A stretch of 64,000 nucleotides of DNA, taken from contig CAJUDY010000008.1 of assembly GCA_910584945.1 (NCBI GenBank), positions 52,703 to 116,702 of the forward strand, in the 5' to 3' direction. Of the stretch, positions 32,873 through 41,639 are shown piece by piece; position 1 is the first letter of the stretch; every line of letters begins with the position of its first letter. Source of the DNA: an uncultured Lachnospiraceae bacterium (lineage in GTDB: Bacteria > Bacillota > Clostridia > Lachnospirales > Lachnospiraceae). Position numbers and translations under genes: made by a program. The notes under the pieces are model-generated. The model was not told the origin of the DNA. It saw only the letters and a program-made list of their open reading frames with translations, and ran no database searches.

Positions 32873-33763
32873 ATGGACTTTGATGCGTCTTTTTTTAAAG
32901 AAGAGGAACGGTGCGGATTTCTGGTTACAGAAAAGAGGAAAAAAGTATGGGCGGTTGGAATGGAACTGTTAGAACAGTTTGACAGAGTGTGTAAAAAGCA
33001 TGGTCTTAGATATTTTGTGTATTATGGAACGCTTTTGGGGGCTGTACGACATCAGGGATATATTCCATGGGATGATGATATTGATGTGGTAATGTTTCGG
33101 GATGATTATGAACGGTTTCAATTAATCGCATCAGAAGAGTTTACAGAACCATATTTTTTTCAGAATTCTTATACGGATTGTGTGCTGTGGCCTTTTTCTA
33201 AGATCCGGGACAGTCGTACAACGGCGATTGAGCGTAGATTTACAAATTTGCGTGATTTTCATCATGGTATTTTTATGGATGTTTTTCCGCTTGACAGTGT
33301 TTCAGATGGAATAAATGAACAGTTTTCGGTGATAGAGAATATTCAAAGACTGCTTTGGCGTACGATTACAGACCCAAAAAACTTACTTATAGAACTTAAG
33401 GCGGGTACAAGTTTTCTTCTCGAATCAGACTTTATATTAGATTTGATTAAAATGGATGCCGTAATGAGGTTTAAGGTGTTTGAGGATTTCAATGCGGCTC
33501 ATTTTGGAGAGACCGGACAAGTAAACTATATTATGGAAGAAATGATGTGTACACGTTATCAGAGCGTAAGCATGGAATGGTTTCAGGATACGATCTATCT
33601 TCCTTTTGAACAGATCCAAGTTCCGGCTCCTGTGGGATATGATCAGATACTGACACGTTCCTATGGAGATTATTCTCAGCTGGTTCAAGGAGGTACCGCG
33701 CATGAAGGCGTGATCCTGGAACCGGATATTCCGTATAAAGAGTATTTTGAAAAATATTTGTAA
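32873..33763 (+). CDS. licD: LicD-family phosphotransferase (copy 1)
   Basis: A 296-residue LicD protein, a nucleotidyltransferase-fold family that moves phosphocholine or other phospho-groups from CDP-activated donors to glycans. The core is complete: YFVYYGTLLGAVRHQGYIPW, DDDIDVVMFRDDYERF (metal-binding acidic residues) and GIFMDVFPLD. AGGAGAGGAAAG precedes the ATG. It lies 29 bases after the fusion glycosyltransferase and ends the operon before a strong terminator. The DNA is more AT-rich than the glycosyltransferase genes, hinting at separate origin. The donor could be CDP-choline, CDP-ribitol or CDP-glycerol. Confidence 0.9.
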   Translation: MDFDASFFKEEERCGFLVTEKRKKVWAVGMELLEQFDRVCKKHGLRYFVYYGTLLGAVRHQGYIPWDDDIDVVMFRDDYERFQLIASEEFTEPYFFQNSYTDCVLWPFSKIRDSRTTAIERRFTNLRDFHHGIFMDVFPLDSVSDGINEQFSVIENIQRLLWRTITDPKNLLIELKAGTSFLLESDFILDLIKMDAVMRFKVFEDFNAAHFGETGQVNYIMEEMMCTRYQSVSMEWFQDTIYLPFEQIQVPAPVGYDQILTRSYGDYSQLVQGGTAHEGVILEPDIPYKEYFEKYL

Positions 33764-33774
33764 TCGCTGCTAAC

Positions 33775-33821
33775 AAAATGGCACAATCAAGAAGATCACA
33801 GTCTTCCGATTGTGCCATTTT
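33775..33821. terminator. Bidirectional terminator between licD and comFB-like gene
   Basis: A 14-bp perfect stem, AAAATGGCACAATC (33775-33788) with GATTGTGCCATTTT (33808-33821). A/T runs on both sides serve both convergent transcripts. Confidence 0.88.
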
Positions 33822-33835
33822 AAATAATCTTAATT

Positions 33836-34528
33836 CTACCGGTCGTGATGCGGATGCTCCCGTACCACCGTGCAGGCTTTGCTCAGTTCAGCCAGAATGC
33901 TGATCTTGTACCGGTTCTTGTAATAATTCAAAACCGGGGAAAGAGATTTGTCGCTTGCCACCACGTATTTTGAGGGAAGGCCGGTCAGTGTCAGAGCGCA
34001 GACATCCGCCTTGCAGCGGGTACAGGTACATACATTGTACTGCCTTAAGATGGTGTCCAGGTCGTGCTGCATGATCAGTTCTTCCATCACATTGATAAAA
34101 TGGAAGCTGTCATCCTGGAGCTGATCTACCAGACGTCTGCCTGATTTTACCATGGGTACCGGGTCTGCCTGCGGTGCGTCCTCACTAGCCGGAGCCGGCT
34201 GCGGCGCAGCTTCCGGTGCTGCAGGAGCAGAGGCCTCCTGGGGTGCTGGCTCGGATTTCGGAATCTGAACCTTGGGCTGCTGGGGCTGTTCTTCGGGAAT
34301 CTCTTCCAGCTCCGGAACTTCCAGATCCAGTTCCTCGGACAGATGATTCAGTATCTCCTGAGACACCCGGTCGTTTCTGCTTCCCTCGTCAACCACCGTG
34401 ACCTTGGGCGAAGACGCCGAATGAGCGGAAACGTCGCTTTTCTTGTCTGCGGTATCAGTATCCTCCGCCGGTGCGCTGTTGGTCAGCAGATTCAGTACAT
34501 GTGAAGTTTTGTTCGTTTTTTTTGCCAT
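33836..34528 (-). CDS. ComFB-domain protein with long linker
   Basis: A 230-residue protein. Residues 1-130 are low-complexity, rich in Ser, Ala, Pro and Glu. The C-terminal domain (about 133-222) matches ComFB (late competence protein): FHFINVMEELIMQHDLDTIL, then the zinc-type Cys cluster CTCTRCKADVCAL and LPSKYVV. Cyanobacterial ComFB-like proteins bind cyclic dinucleotides; whether this one does is open. Four bases separate it from the ParA gene, so the two are one operon. They lie beside fliD, which hints at a role in motility or cell-pole placement rather than competence. Confidence 0.82.
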   Translation of the reverse strand: MAKKTNKTSHVLNLLTNSAPAEDTDTADKKSDVSAHSASSPKVTVVDEGSRNDRVSQEILNHLSEELDLEVPELEEIPEEQPQQPKVQIPKSEPAPQEASAPAAPEAAPQPAPASEDAPQADPVPMVKSGRRLVDQLQDDSFHFINVMEELIMQHDLDTILRQYNVCTCTRCKADVCALTLTGLPSKYVVASDKSLSPVLNYYKNRYKISILAELSKACTVVREHPHHDR

Positions 34529-34532
34529 TGGT

Positions 34533-35309
34533 TTAATCCTCCTTTAGATGAATCGCCGGCGCGATCTCCAGGAGAAACTCTGCGTAATCCTGTACCGCCA
34601 GCGAGTTGGGGTTGTAAGTAAAGATGCTCTCACCGTGAGCCGGTGCTTCCGCGATGGCCACTCCGTTTCGGATCTTTGTCTCGAATACATGAGTGTCGAT
34701 CTGCGCGGCAAGCTGATTGGCCATATCCAGTACATCGTGGGCCAGCCGTGTGCGCCGGTTATATCGGGTGAGCAGAATGCCCAGGACACGGAAATCCGGG
34801 TTCAATGTATTGCGTACGGATTCGATGGTCTCTTTTAACTGTGCCAGACCCACCAGACTTAAGATGTCAGAAGACATGGGGATAATCAAAAAATCCGAGG
34901 TGGAATAGGCGTTGACCGTCAGAAGATTCAGCGCCGGCGGGGTGTCAATGATGATATACTCGTACTGGTCGATCACCGGTGCGATGGCGTCCCGCAGGAT
35001 GCATTCCCGCTTGCCCGGGAGCTGTTCCAGGCCGTTGCTGCTTAAGGTGATGTCGGAGACCAGCAGATCGCAGGAACCCTCTGCGTGTACCAGCGCGTCC
35101 TGGACGGGGACAGAGCCGTTGAGCACATCCAGAATGGTATAAGGACTGTCCGTACCGGCTCCCAGGCAGAAGCCCAGATTGCCCTGCGGGTCCAGATCAA
35201 TCCCCAGAACTTTCCTTCCGGTGAGAAAGATCCCGGATGCCAGAGCGGCAGATGTGGTGGTCTTGCCCACGCCGCCTTTCTGGTTTGAAACTGTAATAAT
35301 GATAGACAA
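34533..35309 (-). CDS. ParA/Soj-family ATPase
   Basis: A 258-residue deviant-Walker ATPase: VSNQKGGVGKTTTSAALA (with the ParA-specific Lys), GIDLDPQGNLG, and IIIDTPPALNLLTVNA. The N-terminal DNA-binding extension of plasmid ParA is absent, so it is of the Soj/MinD-like orphan size. No ParB or parS-like repeats are visible. The partner in the operon is a ComFB-domain protein, an unusual pairing. ParA-like proteins without ParB often position flagella or chemoreceptor arrays; that is a plausible role here, divergent from fliD. Confidence 0.88.
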   Translation of the reverse strand: MSIIITVSNQKGGVGKTTTSAALASGIFLTGRKVLGIDLDPQGNLGFCLGAGTDSPYTILDVLNGSVPVQDALVHAEGSCDLLVSDITLSSNGLEQLPGKRECILRDAIAPVIDQYEYIIIDTPPALNLLTVNAYSTSDFLIIPMSSDILSLVGLAQLKETIESVRNTLNPDFRVLGILLTRYNRRTRLAHDVLDMANQLAAQIDTHVFETKIRNGVAIAEAPAHGESIFTYNPNSLAVQDYAEFLLEIAPAIHLKED

Positions 35310-35357
35310 AACAGTACCTCCATATGCCGGAAAATTGAAAATGATTTTTTAAAAGTA

Positions 35358-35385
35358 TTATCTTTATTATACAACATGTCGATAA
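35358..35385 (+). promoter_or_regulatory. Sigma-D-like promoter of fliD
   Basis: GTCGATAA at 35378-35385, with TTAT at 35358-35361 and a 16-base spacer, 70 bases before the fliD ATG. Confidence 0.5.
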
Positions 35386-35455
35386 ATAAGTATAGACAAA
35401 AATATGTTTTTTTGATAACAGACTACAGGGCTCGAAGGAAAGGAGATTATAAAAT

Positions 35456-38023
35456 ATGGCAAGTGTATCATCAACCAGCAGTTTAGGTAATACTTCTCTG
35501 CGCGGATTCGGCGGTATGGTATCCGGAATCGAACGTGACGAGATCATCGAGCAAATGACTCTGGGTACTACGACAAAGATTACGAATGCGAAGAATGAGA
35601 TTACGAAGATTCAGTGGAAGCAGGAGGCGTTCCGGAGTCTCAGTGACAAGATCATTGGTCTCAGCGACGATTATTTCAGCTATTCTTCCTCGTCCAGTCT
35701 GGTAGATCCAAGTGTTTTTGCAAAAAGTCTTGTCTCGGTTCATGGCAGCGATAAATCTTCCAAATATATCACAGCAACAGGCACGTCGGATCTGGTCAAC
35801 AACGTATCAGTGACTGCGGTGAAGCAGCTGGCGTCTGCCAGCGTGCTCAAATCAGATTCCCGCCTGGACGGTTCCCTGAAGACCGGGATCAATGATTTTG
35901 ATAAGATGATTGAAGACTCCAATTTGAAAGGGAAGACATTGACCTTTGGTATCTACAATCCGCAGAATGGAGGAACCTGGAGTGATACGATAAAGGTTAC
36001 ATTTGCTTCTCAATATAAAGAGCGCGGTGCAGACGGAAAAATTGTAACAGATGCAGATGGCAATGCGGTGATGAAGAACATCGATTATGTTTTGCCGAAA
36101 GACGCAACTCCTGATCAGTATGAGGAGTTAGCGGAGCAGTTGAACTATATGCTGGAAGATTCCGGGAAGTCCTTTAAGGATGACAAGATCAGTGATGTGC
36201 TTGAGTTTTATTATGATAAGGATCAGAACAGCATTGGAATCAGGGAAAAAACTGGAAAGAGCATGGGGGATTATACGATCTATAAGACCGGTTCCAATGC
36301 CCTCAGTGCTCTGGGATATACGACAAAGGATGAGAAATCGCTGAAGTTGGAGGACTTGACTTTAGGCGAGAACAATATTCAGAGCAGTATCTCCCGGACA
36401 AGTACAGTGGATGCACTGACGAACACGAAAGTGACATTCAATTATAATGGAGTTCAGAAGGAGATCGAACTGCTTACCGCTGATGAAGCAGCAGCGATAA
36501 AAGGAAAGAATTATAAGGATGAGGACGGAAATCTGCTGACAGGTGATGCTCTTAAAGAAGCGCAGATGAAGACGATGGTAGAAGGAATCCAAAGCCGTCT
36601 GGACCGCGCATACGGTGTGGGTAATGTCAAAGCCAGCATTGCTGACGATGGAAGTCTGCAGTTTAAGACATCGGATGAGACTTCCAGCGTGACCATCGTA
36701 TCCGGTAATGATTTTGCACTGCGTGCCATGGGCATCAGCTATGGCGCTTCCAGCAAAGTGAGTCTGAGCGGAAAGCTGAGCCAGGATAATCTCGGTTTGA
36801 ATCTGACAGATGAGGATTATGAAGAAGGATTGACCATCAATGGTGTGAAGATTGATGGAATTACAAAAGATACTTCCGTCAGTTCTCTGTTGTCCAAGAT
36901 CAATTCTTCGGCTGCCGGTGTAAAAGCGACTTATGTGGACGCGACCGGGCAGTTCATGCTGGTGTCCAGCGAGACCGGTGCAGGCAGGGAGATTGATTTA
37001 GAGGGCAAATTGGCTAATCAGCTTTTTGGTTACACGGAGGACGGCAGCAAAAACGGCGGTTTCGTAGAAGGTCAGGATGCAATCATTGAGGTCAGCTATG
37101 GCAACGGTGTCAATGTGGAGATGAACCGCGCATCCAACACGTTCAATCTGGAGGGGCTTTCTGTCACAGTATCAGGTACTTTCGGCGGAGAATGGAAAAA
37201 AGATGCAGATGGAAATATTATAAAGGATAGTAATGGGAAGGGAACCTGGATCTCCGATACTTCTGACACCGTTACCTTTTCTGCAAAAGCAGATGTAGAT
37301 AAGGCTACCGAGCGCGTGAAGAGTTTTATCGAAGGCTTTAATGAACTGGTGGCAGAGGTGAATACACAGGTGACGACCCGTCCGGACAGTTCCTATGGTC
37401 CTCTGACAGATGAGCAGAAGGCGGAGATGACAGAGACTTCCATAGAGAATTGGGAGAAAAAAGCAAAAGAAGGTGTCCTGTATGGAGATTCCACCGTTCG
37501 TGATCTGCATTCGGATCTGCAGACGATCTTCACGCAGTTGATGAATAACGGTGTGAGTTATGCGGATCTTGAGAAAATCGGGATTACATACTCGGATGAT
37601 TATAAAGACGGTGGAAAGATTGTGTTTGATGAGTCAAAGTTCCGTGCGGCAATGGAGAGTGAACCAGAACTGGTGTCCAATATTTTCACAGGCGGCGGAG
37701 ATATAACGAAAGGGTTTACGAAAACCGTGCAAGATACTCTGAAGTCTTATGCGACCCGTTATGCCAGCGATAATGCGGTTACGAAAGGGGGACGCGGATC
37801 TTACGGACGTTTGATTGAAGAAGCGGGTTCGGAGAAAACTCCTACGACGCTTTTGAATAACTTCCTGTATAGTCAGATCAAAGAGATTCAGTCCAGAATT
37901 GAGACGCTGCAATCACAGTTGAAGACCCAGCAGGATCGCTATATCAAGCAGTTTTCCACCATGGAGACTCTGATCAGTCAGATGAATTCCCAGTCCAGCT
38001 GGCTGTCACAGATCTCCGGTTAA
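35456..38023 (+). CDS. fliD: Flagellar cap protein FliD (large)
   Basis: An 855-residue cap protein; Bacillus and enteric FliD are 470-500. The N-terminal FliD_N region is at 14-110 (SLRGFGGMVSGIERDEIIEQ, then WKQEAFRSLSDKI). A flagellin-IN-type motif is near 455-490 (LTINGVKIDGITKDTSVSSL). FliD_C is at about 560-855 (VKSFIEGFNELVAEVNTQ and a C-terminal coiled coil, IKEIQSRIETLQSQLKTQQD). The extra length is in the central part, presumably surface-exposed domains on the filament tip. Good ribosome site GAAAGGAG. Followed by fliS and a fliT-like gene. Confidence 0.95.
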   Translation: MASVSSTSSLGNTSLRGFGGMVSGIERDEIIEQMTLGTTTKITNAKNEITKIQWKQEAFRSLSDKIIGLSDDYFSYSSSSSLVDPSVFAKSLVSVHGSDKSSKYITATGTSDLVNNVSVTAVKQLASASVLKSDSRLDGSLKTGINDFDKMIEDSNLKGKTLTFGIYNPQNGGTWSDTIKVTFASQYKERGADGKIVTDADGNAVMKNIDYVLPKDATPDQYEELAEQLNYMLEDSGKSFKDDKISDVLEFYYDKDQNSIGIREKTGKSMGDYTIYKTGSNALSALGYTTKDEKSLKLEDLTLGENNIQSSISRTSTVDALTNTKVTFNYNGVQKEIELLTADEAAAIKGKNYKDEDGNLLTGDALKEAQMKTMVEGIQSRLDRAYGVGNVKASIADDGSLQFKTSDETSSVTIVSGNDFALRAMGISYGASSKVSLSGKLSQDNLGLNLTDEDYEEGLTINGVKIDGITKDTSVSSLLSKINSSAAGVKATYVDATGQFMLVSSETGAGREIDLEGKLANQLFGYTEDGSKNGGFVEGQDAIIEVSYGNGVNVEMNRASNTFNLEGLSVTVSGTFGGEWKKDADGNIIKDSNGKGTWISDTSDTVTFSAKADVDKATERVKSFIEGFNELVAEVNTQVTTRPDSSYGPLTDEQKAEMTETSIENWEKKAKEGVLYGDSTVRDLHSDLQTIFTQLMNNGVSYADLEKIGITYSDDYKDGGKIVFDESKFRAAMESEPELVSNIFTGGGDITKGFTKTVQDTLKSYATRYASDNAVTKGGRGSYGRLIEEAGSEKTPTTLLNNFLYSQIKEIQSRIETLQSQLKTQQDRYIKQFSTMETLISQMNSQSSWLSQISG

Positions 38024-38046
38024 ATCGAACATGAACAATGGATCGT

Positions 38047-38073
38047 CTGCTGTCAGAGAGTTTCTGACAGCAG
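38047..38073 (+). repeat. Perfect hairpin between fliD and fliS
   Basis: CTGCTGTCAGA and TCTGACAGCAG form an 11-bp stem with a 5-base loop, without a T tract. It could reduce read-through or set differential mRNA stability of fliD and fliS. Confidence 0.55.
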
Positions 38074-38122
38074 AGATTCTATAGAAGAGCGGATATTACA
38101 AAGATATAGGAAAGGGATTCAT

Positions 38123-38527
38123 ATGAACGGATACAGTCAATACAAAGAAAAAAGCATCTATTCCATGTCTGGCCCGGAGCTTTTATTGCTTCTGTTCGAT
38201 GAGGCGATCAAACGTCTGACCCGGGCTGAGTTATCATTACAGGAGAAAGATTATAAAGATTTTGAAGATTGCATTCGGCGTACCACAAAGATCGTCCGTT
38301 ATTTGACGGACATTCTGAATATGGATTATCCAATCAGTCGGGATTTACGCCGGATTTATACGTATCTTGTCTATGATCTCAGCCGTGTAAGTGCCGGAAG
38401 GGAGAGACAGCAGGAGGAAATCGGCCGAATCCGTCATATTCTTTCAGAATTGCGGGAAGGGTTTGAAGGCGCCAGCCGTAAGGTGAATGACACACATATT
38501 GTTATGCAGCGTGAAGTAAGAGGATAA
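38123..38527 (+). CDS. fliS: Flagellin export chaperone FliS
   Basis: A 134-residue helical chaperone that binds the flagellin C-terminus in the cytosol and prevents early polymerisation. Family features: YSQYKEKSIYSMSGPELLLL, then LFDEAIKRLTRAE and a YLTDILNMDYPISRDLRRIY helix. GAAAGGGA precedes the start. It lies 99 bases after fliD with a hairpin between, and four bases before the fliT-like gene. Confidence 0.93.
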   Translation: MNGYSQYKEKSIYSMSGPELLLLLFDEAIKRLTRAELSLQEKDYKDFEDCIRRTTKIVRYLTDILNMDYPISRDLRRIYTYLVYDLSRVSAGRERQQEEIGRIRHILSELREGFEGASRKVNDTHIVMQREVRG

Positions 38528-38531
38528 GGGA

Positions 38532-38936
38532 ATGGCACAGACGGAACTGGACATAACAAAGGTGATGGTTCTTCTTCAGAGACGATATAATGTAATCAGA
38601 GAGATCAGCAAACTAAGCAAAGAATTGTCAGAGGCGTTATCGCGAAATGATGATGTATCGACTTCCATGATTCTTCAGATGAGAGCGGAGGAGATGGCGA
38701 AGGCGGATGAATGCATCCACGAGCTCTGGCAGCTTGCTGAGGATGACAAAGAGGCGCAGAGAGAGCTGCGCCTTCTTGTGATATCGGAACCAGAAGAGAA
38801 TGCCGGGGAGAGCCCGGAGGAAAAGAAGATTTATGAAATCAGGAGGAAGACCCAGACCATGATAGAAGATATTCGTGCTCTTGACCAGAGAATCAGCCGA
38901 AAACTGGCAGGGGATAGATCTTATTATGGGAAGTAG
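38532..38936 (+). CDS. FliT-like flagellar chaperone
   Basis: A 134-residue, nearly all-helical protein directly after fliS, the usual place of fliT in Firmicutes. It has heptad-like Leu spacing (MVLLQRRYNVIREISKLSKE, then MIEDIRALDQRISRKL). FliT proteins chaperone FliD, encoded two genes upstream. Sequence conservation in this family is low, so the call rests mainly on size, helicity and context. It could also be a FlgN-type chaperone. Confidence 0.65.
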   Translation: MAQTELDITKVMVLLQRRYNVIREISKLSKELSEALSRNDDVSTSMILQMRAEEMAKADECIHELWQLAEDDKEAQRELRLLVISEPEENAGESPEEKKIYEIRRKTQTMIEDIRALDQRISRKLAGDRSYYGK

Positions 38937-38984
38937 CAGGATTGGCAATAATATCCATGACTGCGATCAGGGCAGGAAAGAATA

Positions 38985-40157
38985 ATGAATCAAATGGTGT
39001 TGGAAGGACGGGCTTTGACGGGGATTGTGTCGTCGATTATTCGTCAGGAGACACTGAAAGTGCCTCTGAGCCGCCTGGATTGGGAGCGGATGTACCGTCT
39101 GGCGGATTATCATAAAGTGGCGAATATCGTCCATCTGGGTGTTCTGGGCTATCGGGAAGCTTTGCCGGACAAGTGGAGAGAACGTTTTTTTGAGCGGTAT
39201 CAGCAGGCGCTGCGATATGGCGTGAATTGTAAGGAGTCCGTGAAAGAGGTATTGACCTGGCTGGATATGCGGAAGATCTCCTGTACAATTCTGATGTCTG
39301 AGACGGTGCGGGATTACTATCCGATCCCGGAGACTGCGGACAATAGTTCTTTGCAGATTCTTTTGAACCAGGAGAACTTTTCTCTGGTGAAAGGGTATCT
39401 GATCGATCTGGGATATGAGACGGATCAGGTATATGAAGAAGTTGGAGAGCGGCTGAGCCGAATTGATGCAGTGTCGGTAGTTCTTCTTGGCAAACTTCCT
39501 TTTCGGACTGCCAGATATGAAAGGGATATGAGGCGGCTTCTGGAGACAGCGATCCTCCGGGAGTCCTATCAATATATCCGGACACTTCCTCTGGAGGGAG
39601 AGCTGATCTATCGAATGGCAGGAGCGGCTTACCGCTATGTAACGGATGAATTGACCATGCGGGAAGTGTTGGATCTCCAGCTTTGCCACAGAACCTGGAG
39701 AGATCACGTGAGACTGGATGCCGTGGAGCGAAGGTTGAAGGATTTTCAGATCGATCAACTGGCAGAAAAGATTTTGCGGACCTCCTATATGTGGTTCGGG
39801 GACAAGAAGGATACTTATTATGAGCATCTGCCAGATGATATGCCGGCCTATGATCGATTGGAGGAGCGCCTTCTGACGAGAGGGATTGTGAATCAGGAGG
39901 CGGACGAGCAGGCGCTGGAGCTCCAGAAGATGATACAAAAGGAGCTGGAGAAGGAGAAAAAAGCGATCGAGAGGCAGCAAAGGCACAAGAGAATGCAGGA
40001 GCGCCGGGAAAAGTTTAAAAGGGGACTGCGTTGGGCATTTCCAGATTATCACTATATGTCCTCTATTTATCCAAGGTTGGAAAAACTTCCGGTGCTTCTT
40101 CCGGTATTCTGGATGTTACGCGGAATACGGTTGCTGTTGCGTGTGTTTCATGGGTAA
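38985..40157 (+). CDS. Nucleotidyltransferase-like protein (NTP_transf_5 type)
   Basis: A 390-residue protein resembling uncharacterised nucleotidyltransferase-fold proteins found near surface glycan genes. The N-terminus (DWERMYRLADYHKVANIVHL) and ERYQQALRYGVNCKESVKEV fit, and a long helical part follows (HRTWRDHVRLDAVERRLKDF). The C-terminus has a charged coiled coil (about 300-345) and a short hydrophobic tail. The catalytic GSxxxxxDxD signature is not evident (ILMSETVRDYYPIP sits in that place), so it may be inactive or a distant homologue. It ends the fliD-fliS operon before a terminator. Role in motility not clear. Confidence 0.6.
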   Translation: MNQMVLEGRALTGIVSSIIRQETLKVPLSRLDWERMYRLADYHKVANIVHLGVLGYREALPDKWRERFFERYQQALRYGVNCKESVKEVLTWLDMRKISCTILMSETVRDYYPIPETADNSSLQILLNQENFSLVKGYLIDLGYETDQVYEEVGERLSRIDAVSVVLLGKLPFRTARYERDMRRLLETAILRESYQYIRTLPLEGELIYRMAGAAYRYVTDELTMREVLDLQLCHRTWRDHVRLDAVERRLKDFQIDQLAEKILRTSYMWFGDKKDTYYEHLPDDMPAYDRLEERLLTRGIVNQEADEQALELQKMIQKELEKEKKAIERQQRHKRMQERREKFKRGLRWAFPDYHYMSSIYPRLEKLPVLLPVFWMLRGIRLLLRVFHG

Positions 40158-40182
40158 GGAAAAAAGAAAATAGTGAAATAAT

Positions 40183-40229
40183 AAGAGTGTAACTCCTGTG
40201 GAAGATTCCAAAGGAGCTACACTCTTTTT
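40183..40229. terminator. Bidirectional terminator after the fliD operon
   Basis: AAGAGTGTA (40183-40191) pairs with TACACTCTT (40218-40226), with inner CTCC/GGAG arms and a TTT run. It also ends the convergent csrA transcript. Confidence 0.85.
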
Positions 40230-40245
40230 CTTGATGAAAATATTT

Positions 40246-40500
40246 TTATGATTGTTGTGTTTCCGCAGATCCTGGTTGCTTCTTTAATAAGGACTGAAGA
40301 AGCATGACGGAATTAATATTAGGTGAAAGAGCGGTCTTGTTGCTCTGTTCTGCTTCTGAGAGTTCCTCCCGAAGAATCGAGATTTGTTTTGGCGCGTCAA
40401 TCGCCAGTCGAACACCATCACCGGCACATTCAATAATTGTGATACGAATATTATCGCCAATCAGAAGACTTTCATTTTTTTTACGTCGAAGTATTAGCAT
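40246..40500 (-). CDS. csrA: Carbon storage regulator CsrA
   Basis: An 84-residue RNA-binding regulator that blocks translation of target mRNAs, classically hag in Bacillus. The core MLILRRKKNESLLIGDNIRI, then VRLAIDAPKQISILREEL, is complete, including the C-terminal RNA-binding Arg. A 25-residue Ser/Gln-rich tail is longer than usual. The ATG at 40500 has GGAG eight bases before it; GTG at 40509 is less likely. It overlaps fliW by 20 bases. Last gene of the flgM operon. Two flagellin leaders in this window contain fitting hairpins. Confidence 0.95.
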   Translation of the reverse strand: MLILRRKKNESLLIGDNIRITIIECAGDGVRLAIDAPKQISILREELSEAEQSNKTALSPNINSVMLLQSLLKKQPGSAETQQS

Positions 40501-40969
40501 GGTTGTCACTCCCGTCTTCCGTATTTGTCGAATCTGTCACAGATGGAAAAGAACGCAGCTTCTGGCGATATCCATAAGCGGAATTTTCCAGAATTACTTG
40601 TATTCCTTCTCTGGTATCAGGATTAATGACCAGAGGACATTTTAGGTTCACCGTGTTCTCAAGATAGTCACTGTGTACTACACAGATCGAATAGTAAGAA
40701 AGATCCCCTTCATCCGTAACACTTAGGCAGGAAAGTTCTTCCGGAGTCAGCTTAGGTGAATAATCCGGACAAAGAATATAGGGATTGATCAGAGCGAATC
40801 CTACATTGGGATCATCCACCGACTGCATCAACAACATAGAATCATCGCTTTCATCCAGTGTTAAAAAGAGATAGCGTTTTAGTGCAGGAAATCCAAAAAG
40901 TCCATCTGTAAATGTGATGAGATTTTCTTCTTCATACTCCACTGTACCATAATCTGTCTCAATTATCAT
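40481..40969 (-). CDS. fliW: Flagellar assembly factor FliW
   Basis: A 162-residue protein that binds either flagellin or CsrA; free flagellin frees CsrA to repress hag, a homeostatic loop shown in Bacillus. Family sequence: DYGTVEYEEENLITFTDGLF, GFPALKRYLFL and DPNVGFALINPYILCPDY. The gene overlaps csrA, as is usual in Firmicutes. Confidence 0.95.
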   Translation of the reverse strand: MIIETDYGTVEYEEENLITFTDGLFGFPALKRYLFLTLDESDDSMLLMQSVDDPNVGFALINPYILCPDYSPKLTPEELSCLSVTDEGDLSYYSICVVHSDYLENTVNLKCPLVINPDTREGIQVILENSAYGYRQKLRSFPSVTDSTNTEDGSDNHANTST

Positions 40970-40985
40970 ATTTTGTTCGTCGCTC

Positions 40986-41588
40986 CTATGTGAATAGATT
41001 AATATTGCTGCCGGTACTGCTGTCTATGGGAGGAACATAGTTAAATTCTCCCAAGTATTCAATATGCAGTTCCGGCCGCTGGGTGACGATGGTCATCGCC
41101 ATGGGAGGCAAAAAAGTAAGATCTCCCTTTGCAACCCGCATTTCCAGGGCACCTAACTGTGCATGATAGGAAGAAGAAAATTCCTGTCTGTAGTTATCCG
41201 GAGAGGATACGACTGCAGCAGCCTCATATGCTGTATCTGCAACCGGAGTCTGGGGAGAAGAGGAAGCAGACGCCGGTGTGACGACAGGCTGACTTTTTAC
41301 TGCGCTCATCTGTTGTTTGGATAACGCCTGCTGTTTGGAAATCTCCTGTTGTCTTGACACGGTCTGTGTCTGAGGGGTAGTATTCCGCCTGGAGAAAGTC
41401 CGGTTAATTTTTGTAATGTCGTCCATCGTCAGAGAACCACCCGATGTATGGGTACGGCGGAAAGACATCTGCCGCGCAAGCGCTTTGCGCCGTTCCATAT
41501 CCACGGAATCAGAACTGACCAGGCGGGCACTCTGTGAAAAACGCATGGTCCGCATGGGGACGGAAGTAATTTTGATAAGTTGTTCCAT
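40986..41588 (-). CDS. DUF6470/YviE-like flagellar operon protein
   Basis: A 200-residue protein in the place of Bacillus yviE, between flgL and fliW. It opens MEQLIKITSVPMRTMRFSQS and ends with PELHIEYLGEFNYVPPID. The middle is Gln/Ser-rich (SRQQEISKQQALSKQQMSAV). AAGGGGGT nine bases before the ATG at 41588 sets the start; an upstream in-frame ATG adds seven residues. Function unknown in all species, but its place is conserved. Probably cotranscribed from flgM to csrA. Confidence 0.8.
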   Translation of the reverse strand: MEQLIKITSVPMRTMRFSQSARLVSSDSVDMERRKALARQMSFRRTHTSGGSLTMDDITKINRTFSRRNTTPQTQTVSRQQEISKQQALSKQQMSAVKSQPVVTPASASSSPQTPVADTAYEAAAVVSSPDNYRQEFSSSYHAQLGALEMRVAKGDLTFLPPMAMTIVTQRPELHIEYLGEFNYVPPIDSSTGSNINLFT

Positions 41589-41639
41589 ACAGATAGAACC
41601 CCCTTTCATAGAATAAAATAATCGTTACATACTCATATA

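Noticed and set aside
38967..40052. 361-codon minus-strand ORF opposite the nucleotidyltransferase-like gene
   Set aside because: The plus-strand reading has a good start and matches a protein pattern; the minus reading is rich in His, Leu and Gln as shadows are.
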